Assembly: GCA_019235885.1 (NCBI GenBank)
Contig: JAFAKB010000085.1
Coordinates: 1-49,680 of the forward strand
From: Candidatus Eremiobacterota bacterium
Lineage (GTDB): Bacteria; Vulcanimicrobiota; Vulcanimicrobiia; Vulcanimicrobiales; Vulcanimicrobiaceae
DNA length: 49,680 nucleotides
Direction: 5' to 3'
Each line of letters opens with the position of its first letter. Position 1 is the first letter of the stretch. The notes beneath the pieces are model-generated. The model saw only the letters and a program-made list of their open reading frames with translations. It ran no database searches and was not told the DNA's origin. The position numbers and the translations under genes are program-made. This document shows positions 43,685 through 49,680 of the stretch, piece after piece.

Positions 43685-46444
43685 GTGCTCACCGCCCCCG
43701 CCGCCCGCCGCATCGCGCAGCTGCTGCGCGCTCCGCAGCCGCTCGCCGACGCGCTGGCCGACGCGGCCGCCGAAATGCGCGGGCTGCTCGGCGCGCGCGG
43801 CGTCGCGCTGGTGGTGCGCCGCGAGGGCCGCTCGCACCGCGGGCAATCGGGAACGATCGCCGATCACGTCACCGAGATCCCGCTCGCGGACGCCGACGTC
43901 GAGGGGACGCTGATGGTCTCCGGCGCCGCGCAGGTATCCGAGGAGCTCGCGCTGATCGTCACGCTGGCGCTCTCCGCGCGCTTTCTCGCCGAGTCGGCGC
44001 AGACCGACGGCCTCACCGGCGTCGCGAACCGGCGCACGTTCGACCTGCGCTTCGAGGAAGAATGGCTGCGCGCGAAGCGCGAAGGAACCTCGCTCGCGGT
44101 CGCGATCCTCGACATCGACTACTTCAAAGTCTACAACGACCGCCACGGCCACCTCGCCGGCGACGACGCGCTGCGCCGCGTCGCGCACGCCGCCTCGGCG
44201 AACCTGCAGCGCGCCGGCGACCGCTTCGCGCGCTACGGCGGCGAAGAGTTCGCCGCGATCCTGCCCGCCACGACGCTCGCCGGCGGGATCGCCGCCGCCG
44301 AGCGCATCCGCAACGCCGTCACCGCGCTGGCGATCCCGCATCCGGTCGGCAAAGCCGGCCGGCTCACCGTCAGCATCGGCGTCGCCGCCGCGGAACCGGC
44401 GCGCGGCGGCAGCGCGCACGAATTGCTCGCGGCCGCCGACCGCGAGCTGTACCGCGCGAAAGCGGAAGGCCGCGACCGCGTCGCCGCCGACGGCTACGCG
44501 CTCGAGCACGCGCGCGACGAAGGCCTCCCGCAACCGTTCTCCGCGCTGATCGGCCGCGACGAAGATCTCGCCACGGTGCGCCGCGCGATCGACGCGCATC
44601 GCGTGGTGACGATCGCGGGCGACGCCGGTGTCGGCAAGACGCGCCTCGCGCTGGCCGTCGCGCACGAAGCCGCGCCGCGCTTCGCGCGCGTCCGCTTCGT
44701 CGACGCGGTCGGCGCGGTCACGCGCGAGGAGCTGCTCGCGCGCCTCGCCGCCGCGCTCGGCGTTCCCGATGCGGACCCGGCGCTCGGCACGATCGCCGGC
44801 GCGCTGACCGAACCGGCGCTGCTCGTCCTCGACGGCTGCGAACGCATCGCCGGCGCCTGCCGCGAGGTCGTCGATGCGCTCGCCGAAACGCCGCTGCGCT
44901 GGCTGATCACCAGCCGCACGGCGCTGGACGCGCGCGACGAGCGCGTCGTGCATCTCAGCCCGCTCGACGAGCGCGCGGCCGGTACGCTCTTCGCCGACCG
45001 CGCGCACGCGCTGGCCGCGCTCGACGAGCGGGAGACGCGCGCGTTCGCCGCCGTCGCGGTCTTCCGCGGCAGCTTCACCGCCGGCGACGCCGCCGCGGTG
45101 ATCGCGGACGAAGCGGTCGACGCGCGCCGGGCCGACGCGCTGCTGCGCGCCTTCGCCGCGCGCTCGCTGCTCGACGCGGCCTCGCACGGCGGCATCACGC
45201 GCTGGCGCATGATCGACCCCGTCCGCGAGGCGCTGGCTGCGATCCCGCGCTTCGAACGGCACGCGCCGCGCGCGCACGCCGCGCACCTGCGCTGGTGCCG
45301 CGCGCGCCTCGACGCGATCGCCGCGCGAACCGGCACCGGAACGAATCACGCCGCGCTGGTCGAGTCCGAGACGGTGATCGACGAGGTGCGCGCCGCGCTC
45401 GACCGCGCGCTGCAGGACGAGAGCCTCGTGCGCGACGGCGCGGAGCTGTGCTACGTCGCGGTGCGCCAGTGGTTCGCCGTCCGCCACCCGCACGAAGGCC
45501 GCCTGCGCTGCGAAGCGTTCATCGGCCGCAGCGAACGGCTCGCGCCGGTGCACCGCGCGCGCCTGCACGCCGCCGCCGCGCGCCTGGCCTTCGTCGAAGG
45601 CGACCTCGTGGCGACGGAGACGCACGCGCGCGCCGCCGACGCGCTGCTCGGCGAGGACGACGCGATCGAACGCTCGACGGTGCTGAACTTCCTGGGCATC
45701 GTCGCGAAGTTCCGCGGCGACTACGGCGAAGCCGAGCGCCTCTTCCGCCTCGGCTGCGAGCTCAACGCGCGGATCGGCAACAAGCGCGGCGAGGCGATCG
45801 CGATCGGCGCGCTCGGCACGGTCGTGTTCGACTTCCGCCTCGACCACGACGAAGCGGTGCGCCGCTTCCGAGAAGCAGCCGCGACGTTTCGCGCGATCCA
45901 CGACGACTTGAACGCGCTGGTGATGCTCGGCAATACGGCGGAGTCGCTCGCCGCGCGCGGCGACGTCGCCGAAGCCGCGCGCATCGTCACCGCCGCGGTC
46001 GAGGAGAGCCGCGCGTTCGGCAACCGGGCCACGTCGGCGCAGCTCTTGTGCGTGAGCGCGCTGGTGGCCGATTTGCAGGATGATCGCGCCGGCGCGGCGC
46101 GCGCGATGCGCGAAGTCGTCGCGCTGCTCGCGGCCGGCTCACCGGGCGCGGTCATGCTGATGGCGTTCGACTTCGCGGCCCGCATCGTCGCGCACAGCGG
46201 CGGCGACGACGTGCTCGCCGCGACGCTGGTCGGCGCGGCGGAACGCCACGCCGCCGCGCAAGCGACGCCGCTGCTCCCGATCCAGCGCTTCTGGCGCGAC
46301 CCGATCGTCGCACAGCTTCGCGAACGCCTCGGCGCCCGCTACGACGACGCCGCGGCGCGCGCGCGCGCGACGAGTGAAGCCGAGCTGCTCGCCGCGCTCG
46401 ACGACTACTTGCAGACGCTCGAACGCACCGGCGCGAGCGGCTGA
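43685..46444 (+). CDS. GGDEF - STAND ATPase - TPR fusion protein
   Basis: The 919-aa protein begins with a GAF-like segment (about 1-105), then a diguanylate cyclase domain (about 107-270) with RYGGEEF near 183 and an I-site RAGD five residues earlier. After a linker comes an AP-ATPase-like NTPase (about 285-530: VTIAGDAGVGKTRLALAVA, LLVLDGCERIAG, RWLITSR). TPR-like repeats follow (about 590-860). This is the layout of LuxR/AfsR-type regulators with the DNA-binding output replaced by a cyclase. GTG start 1 base after the preceding stop. Confidence 0.85.
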   Translation: MLTAPAARRIAQLLRAPQPLADALADAAAEMRGLLGARGVALVVRREGRSHRGQSGTIADHVTEIPLADADVEGTLMVSGAAQVSEELALIVTLALSARFLAESAQTDGLTGVANRRTFDLRFEEEWLRAKREGTSLAVAILDIDYFKVYNDRHGHLAGDDALRRVAHAASANLQRAGDRFARYGGEEFAAILPATTLAGGIAAAERIRNAVTALAIPHPVGKAGRLTVSIGVAAAEPARGGSAHELLAAADRELYRAKAEGRDRVAADGYALEHARDEGLPQPFSALIGRDEDLATVRRAIDAHRVVTIAGDAGVGKTRLALAVAHEAAPRFARVRFVDAVGAVTREELLARLAAALGVPDADPALGTIAGALTEPALLVLDGCERIAGACREVVDALAETPLRWLITSRTALDARDERVVHLSPLDERAAGTLFADRAHALAALDERETRAFAAVAVFRGSFTAGDAAAVIADEAVDARRADALLRAFAARSLLDAASHGGITRWRMIDPVREALAAIPRFERHAPRAHAAHLRWCRARLDAIAARTGTGTNHAALVESETVIDEVRAALDRALQDESLVRDGAELCYVAVRQWFAVRHPHEGRLRCEAFIGRSERLAPVHRARLHAAAARLAFVEGDLVATETHARAADALLGEDDAIERSTVLNFLGIVAKFRGDYGEAERLFRLGCELNARIGNKRGEAIAIGALGTVVFDFRLDHDEAVRRFREAAATFRAIHDDLNALVMLGNTAESLAARGDVAEAARIVTAAVEESRAFGNRATSAQLLCVSALVADLQDDRAGAARAMREVVALLAAGSPGAVMLMAFDFAARIVAHSGGDDVLAATLVGAAERHAAAQATPLLPIQRFWRDPIVAQLRERLGARYDDAAARARATSEAELLAALDDYLQTLERTGASG

Positions 46445-46448
46445 GCGC

Positions 46449-47108
46449 TCAGGTTCCGGCGAACTTCGAGTTCGCGACGGCCTCGTTCACCGCGTACGGA
46501 CCGTAGTCGATCGAGGCGTGAATCTTCGTCCCGGTGATGTCAAGGTCTGCCTCGGCGTGCTTCGGCAGCTCGTAACCGCCGGCGGGCTGCTCGGTGATCT
46601 GCATGTCGATCGTCGAGCCGTCGTTGGTCCACCACTGCGCGTGCAGCGGCGCCGCCGGATCGGTCCCTTCGACGTCCACCACCATGCGCGTCACGTCGCT
46701 CGCCGCTTTGGGAGTGCCTTCGAGGTGGTACGGACCGCGGTCGCCGTTCGCGCCGACGAGCCGCAGATCGTACTGCTGCGGCCAAGTCAGCGGCGTGCCG
46801 AGCTCGGCGAACAGCTTGCGGCCTTGGGGCGGAACCCGCTGCACGTCGAGCGCGATCCGGTCGGGCCGTTTGAAATACTGCATGCCGCCGAGCCCGAAGT
46901 GCCACATGATGACCTTGCGCACGTGCACGTCGATGTGGACCGGAACGGAGTACGACTGCAGCGCGGCGTCACGTCCCGTTACGCGCGTGAGAATCTCGGT
47001 CGCCGACGGCGTCATCGCCGTGGGAATCGTCGGTGCGGTGCCGAGCGCGGCGACGAGCATCGTCCCCGCGAGGGCGCGTCCCACCGTCCGTGCTGCATTC
47101 GCCTGCAT
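46449..47108 (-). CDS. Secreted LolA/RseB-like protein, 219 aa
   Basis: A signal peptide covers ~1-30. The mature protein starts with TEILTRVTGRDAALQSYSVPVHIDVHVRK, a helix and strand typical of the LolA/MucB-RseB half-barrel fold that binds lipid or lipoproteins. Strands with FKRPDRIALDV and LPKHAEADLDITGTKIHASIDYG follow. No catalytic motif. Converges on the GGDEF-STAND gene with a 4-base gap. Judgement by fold pattern only. Confidence 0.65.
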   Translation of the reverse strand: MQANAARTVGRALAGTMLVAALGTAPTIPTAMTPSATEILTRVTGRDAALQSYSVPVHIDVHVRKVIMWHFGLGGMQYFKRPDRIALDVQRVPPQGRKLFAELGTPLTWPQQYDLRLVGANGDRGPYHLEGTPKAASDVTRMVVDVEGTDPAAPLHAQWWTNDGSTIDMQITEQPAGGYELPKHAEADLDITGTKIHASIDYGPYAVNEAVANSKFAGT

Positions 47109-47207
47109 GGTTCTGACCTCCGACTACCCAGCTCGCAACCGGCCCCGCGCCGGCCTCAGGCTCCGAGTATTCCCCATTCCCATGAAGCTATGATGAGGGC
47201 GTACACC

Positions 47208-47241
47208 GCGAATGCCGAGCGGTCAGCCGCTCGGCATTCGC
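47208..47241 (-). terminator. Long perfect hairpin after hom
   Basis: GCGAATGCCGAGCGG and CCGCTCGGCATTCGC pair over 15 bp around TCAG, 21 bases after the hom stop. There is no U-tract, but position and strength suggest the end of the metX-hom transcript. Confidence 0.55.
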
Positions 47242-47261
47242 TCGCTCGGCCGCCGACGTGA

Positions 47262-48455
47262 CTACGCGGCGTCGCGCCAGATTGGGATGACCGAGCGCAC
47301 TTCGCCGCGCTCCCGCAACGCGCCGGCCGCAGCTTCCAGGCGATCGAGCGGGACCGCCGCCGTCGTCACGACGGTGCTGTCCGCGAACCGCACCAGCACC
47401 GGCGCGCGCAGCGGTCGGGCGACGAGATCGGCGCCGTCGTGCGCCGGAACACACTCGCGCGCGCCGAGCGCCGCGAGCACGTCGGCGACGACGGCCGACG
47501 CCGTCGCGTCGCCGCCCGCGCCGAAGCCCGAAAACACGAGCGGCCCGCAGCCGCGCCCCAGCACGCGCACGACGTTCTCCGCGCCGCGCGGCCGCGCGAA
47601 CGGATGATCGTCCGGCACGAACGCCGGCGTCACGCCCGCTTCGATCGCATCGCCCGCGCGCCGCGCCACCGCGACCAGCTTCAGCCGCAAGCCGCGCTCC
47701 GCGCCGGCGCGCACGTCCTCGCGCGAGATCCCGCCGATCCCGCGCCGCGCGAGCACCGCAGAAACCGACGGCCGCCGAAACGCGAGCCCGGCGAGAATCG
47801 CGAGCTTGTGCGCCGCATCGTGCCCATCGATGTCGCTGCGCGGATCGTGCTCGGCGAACCCGAGCCGCTGCGCTTCGGCGAGCGCTTCCGCGTAGTCCGC
47901 ACCGCTCTCCATTGCGTCGAGGACGAAGTTGGTCGTCCCGTTCAGCACGCCGCCGATCTCGAGCACGTCTTCGTCGGCGAGCGCACCGGCGAGCGCGCGC
48001 ACGATCGGAATCGCGCCGCCGACCGCGCCTTCGTAGCGCAGCGAGGCGCCCGTGCGCGCCGCGAACGCCGCCAGCCACGGCCCTTCGGTCGCGATGAGAT
48101 CTTTGTTCGCCGTCACGACGTCCTTGCCGCGCGCGATCGCGCGCAGCACGAGCTCGCGCGCCAGCCCCAGCCCGCCGATGCAATCGACCACGACGCGCAC
48201 CTGCGGATCGTCGACCACCTCGAACGGATCGCCGCCGAACTCGCTCCACGCGACGTCGCGCGGCTTGCGCGGATCGCGCACGGCGATCGCTTCGATCAGC
48301 CCCGGATGCGAGGCGATCAACCGCCGCGCGACGCCCGATCCGACGGTGCCGCATCCGAGCAGTCCGACGCGGCCGAGCGCGCGCGTCCTCGTCGCTGCGG
48401 TCACCGGAGACGGCATCGCATCGGACGAGCAGAGAACGCGCGGCAGGACTTGCAC
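47262..48455 (-). CDS. hom: Homoserine dehydrogenase
   Basis: The enzyme reduces aspartate semialdehyde to homoserine, the branch point to threonine and methionine. The NAD(P) fold shows VGLLGCGTVGSGVARRL. The family signature is ALAGALADEDVLEIGGVLNGTTNFVLDAM, with VVTANKDLIA and EAQRLGFAEHDPRSDIDGHDAAHKLAILAGLAF. At 397 aa it has a shortened ACT-like C-terminus. The start is GTG 48455 because a perfect GGAGG lies 5 bases upstream; the ATG at 48467 would overlap that ribosome site. An attenuator lies upstream. Confidence 0.93.
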   Translation of the reverse strand: MQVLPRVLCSSDAMPSPVTAATRTRALGRVGLLGCGTVGSGVARRLIASHPGLIEAIAVRDPRKPRDVAWSEFGGDPFEVVDDPQVRVVVDCIGGLGLARELVLRAIARGKDVVTANKDLIATEGPWLAAFAARTGASLRYEGAVGGAIPIVRALAGALADEDVLEIGGVLNGTTNFVLDAMESGADYAEALAEAQRLGFAEHDPRSDIDGHDAAHKLAILAGLAFRRPSVSAVLARRGIGGISREDVRAGAERGLRLKLVAVARRAGDAIEAGVTPAFVPDDHPFARPRGAENVVRVLGRGCGPLVFSGFGAGGDATASAVVADVLAALGARECVPAHDGADLVARPLRAPVLVRFADSTVVTTAAVPLDRLEAAAGALRERGEVRSVIPIWRDAA

Positions 48456-48501
48456 GGGAACCTCCATGTCGTTGAATCGCAAACGAAGTGTCAAGGGAAT
48501 G

Positions 48502-48530
48502 AAAAAGGCCCTCGCCGTTCGGCGGGGGCC
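48502..48530 (-). terminator. Attenuator terminator upstream of hom
   Basis: In the minus-strand RNA, GGCCCCCGCC (48530-48521) pairs with GGCGAGGGCC (48516-48507) with one mismatch, followed by UUUUU (48506-48502). The upstream leader segment CGGCGAGGGC (48590-48581) is identical to the 3' arm, so it can take the 5' arm and prevent the terminator. Confidence 0.85.
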
Positions 48531-48556
48531 AGTCTTGCGATCGGTGCGTCTGCGCG

Positions 48557-48640
48557 TTACGCCGACGTGGATCGAGACCTGCCCTCGCCGAGGGAAGTCG
48601 TCGTCATCGTCGTCGTGGTCGTCACGCAGAGCCCGAACAT
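48557..48640 (-). CDS. thrL-like: Threonine leader peptide, 27 aa
   Basis: Starts at ATG 48640 inside the 3' end of metX and reads MFGLCVTTTTTMTTTSLGE..., with eight Thr codons in nine positions (mostly ACG). It stops 27 bases before the terminator hairpin. A stem CCCTC-GGC-GAGGG covers codons just after the Thr run. When threonyl-tRNA is scarce a stalled ribosome would free the antiterminator segment. No strong Shine-Dalgarno is seen; ribosomes finishing metX may reinitiate. Confidence 0.8.
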   Translation of the reverse strand: MFGLCVTTTTTMTTTSLGEGRSRSTSA

Positions 48641-49677
48641 TGTTCGACGACCCTATCACGGATCACCGAATCGCGCAAGAGGGCGGCCAAGCTTTCCGGG
48701 TGCGCGAGGAACCCGTCGTGACCGTGATCGCTCGGCAGATGGCGGTACGACGAGTCCCACCCCGCTTCGGCCCACCGTGCCGCGCAGCTCCACACGAACT
48801 GCGGCGAGTAGAGCTGATCGCCCTCGATGCCGACGAAGGTGAGCCGCGTTCGCCCCGCCGGCCGCTCGTGCCCGCGCAGGTCGAACAGGTCCATCGCGCG
48901 CGTCAGCACGAGATAGCTGTTGGCGTCGAAGCGCTTCACGAAGACGTCGCCTTGGTGCGCGAGATACCCCTCCACGTCGAAGCGGGCGTCGAGCGTGCGG
49001 GTCGGGTCGCCGCCGGCGCGGTCGGCGCGGTTCGCGTAGCGCCGCTCGAAGAGATCCTCGCTCTTGTACGTCAGCGTCGCGATCGCGCGCGCGAGCCGCA
49101 GCCCGTCGGCCGGCGGTTCGTCGTACCACCCACCCTTGAAGCGCGGGTCGAGCCGAATCGCCTCGCGGGCGACGCCGTTCTGCGCGATCCCCTGCGCGCG
49201 GAGGTGATCGAACGTCCCGACGACGATCGCGTGATCGACGAGCTCGTCGTGCGCGCGCGCCCACTGCAGCGCCTGCTGCCCGCCGAGCGATCCGCCGATC
49301 GCGATCGCGACGCGCTCGATCCCGAACGCCGCGCGCAGCGCGCTTCGCTGCGCCTCGACGATGTCCGCGACCGCGACGACGGGAAACCGCGGTCCCCACC
49401 GCCGCCCGTCCGGCGCAAGCGACGACGGCCCGGTCGACCCGTAACACCCGCCGAGCACGTTCACGCCGACGACGCACCACCGTTCGAGATCGAACAACCC
49501 GTCGCGCCCGACCAGCCCATCCCACCACTCGACGACCCGCGACGATCCCGTCAGCGCGTGCGCGACGAACACGACTTTCGCCCCGTCCGCCGCCGGCTCG
49601 GCCCCATACCGCGTCACCCGCTGGACGACACCGGGAACCGAAGCGCCGGAGACGAGCTCCAGCGCCCCGATCTCCAC
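48622..49677 (-). CDS. metX: Homoserine O-acetyltransferase family protein
   Basis: The 351-aa alpha/beta hydrolase activates homoserine for methionine synthesis (acetyl or succinyl donor). It has the nucleophile elbow GGSLGGQQALQW, the early VFVAHALTGSS oxyanion region, NVLGGCYGSTGPSS, and the catalytic aspartate and histidine in VGIEGDQLYSPQF and SDHGHDGFL. GTG at 49677 is 3 bases from the window edge, so a longer N-terminus cannot be excluded. Its end overlaps the leader peptide by 19 bases; hom follows in the same operon. Confidence 0.92.
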   Translation of the reverse strand: MEIGALELVSGASVPGVVQRVTRYGAEPAADGAKVVFVAHALTGSSRVVEWWDGLVGRDGLFDLERWCVVGVNVLGGCYGSTGPSSLAPDGRRWGPRFPVVAVADIVEAQRSALRAAFGIERVAIAIGGSLGGQQALQWARAHDELVDHAIVVGTFDHLRAQGIAQNGVAREAIRLDPRFKGGWYDEPPADGLRLARAIATLTYKSEDLFERRYANRADRAGGDPTRTLDARFDVEGYLAHQGDVFVKRFDANSYLVLTRAMDLFDLRGHERPAGRTRLTFVGIEGDQLYSPQFVWSCAARWAEAGWDSSYRHLPSDHGHDGFLAHPESLAALLRDSVIRDRVVEQCSGSA

Positions 49678-49680
49678 GTC

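Noticed and set aside
43529-45901. 790-aa minus-strand ORF
   Set aside because: Antisense to the two diguanylate cyclases.
48466-48494. TTGACA upstream of hom as an independent promoter
   Set aside because: No acceptable -10 at 15-19 bases; the match is probably chance within the leader.

Overview
The window is very GC-rich, tightly packed chromosomal DNA from a bacterium. Many genes overlap by 1-20 bases. Several features (a Gram-positive-type LexA box, promoter -10 hexamers placed 4-7 bases before start codons, a YqjM-type ene-reductase, secreted and RseB-like proteins) would fit a poorly sampled phylum such as Eremiobacterota/Vulcanimicrobiota. That placement is an inference, not something the sequence proves.

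Layout. (1) 1-1674: the end of a molybdate ABC transporter operon (modA-modB-modC, minus strand), divergent from a WYL regulator. (2) 2743-5467: hairpins, a small unknown gene, a GH1 glycosidase lacking any ordinary start codon, and a protein resembling DUF6065. (3) 5464-23707: a large, apparently undescribed peptide-maturation (RiPP-type) locus. A divergent M1-like zinc peptidase (5464-6687) faces a plus-strand operon. The operon holds a 94-aa candidate precursor with a CGCRY segment, a 90-aa stand-alone copy of a domain found at the N-terminus of two partner enzymes, two paralogous radical SAM-PDZ-DUF512-like proteins, a TPR protein fused to a catalytically dead copy of the peptidase, a B12-type radical SAM enzyme, a PRMT-like methyltransferase, a SPASM radical SAM maturase, an MFS exporter, a NifU-like Fe-S protein, YcaO, TfuA, an aspartyl-hydroxylase-like dioxygenase and an ABC-F protein. 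YcaO with TfuA predicts thioamidation; the four radical SAM enzymes, methyltransferase and dioxygenase predict further tailoring; the MFS pump and ABC-F protein look like export and self-protection.

(4) 23711-25309: a phosphoesterase and small unknown genes. (5) 25599-34660: an accessory, defence-like island of lower GC. It holds an Mrr-like nuclease overlapping a LigD-polymerase-fold protein that has lost its catalytic aspartates, a DUF4160/DUF2442 pair, four Xre regulators with visible palindromic operators, a membrane protein, two tandem tiny peptides sharing a motif, a TIR/deoxyribosyltransferase-like protein, and an SOS-box promoter. A 189-bp repeat occurs twice, each time followed by a decayed 3' fragment of the LigD-like gene.

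(6) 34693-47108: housekeeping and signalling genes: a SpoIIE-type phosphatase sensor, MsrA, an old yellow enzyme, Xre and TetR regulators, tRNA-Thr(CGT), two adjacent diguanylate cyclases (one fused to a STAND ATPase and TPR repeats) and a secreted protein. (7) 47208-49677: metX and hom on the minus strand. Between them lies a threonine-rich leader peptide followed by competing antiterminator and terminator stems, a textbook transcription attenuator placed inside the operon so that it would control hom but not metX.
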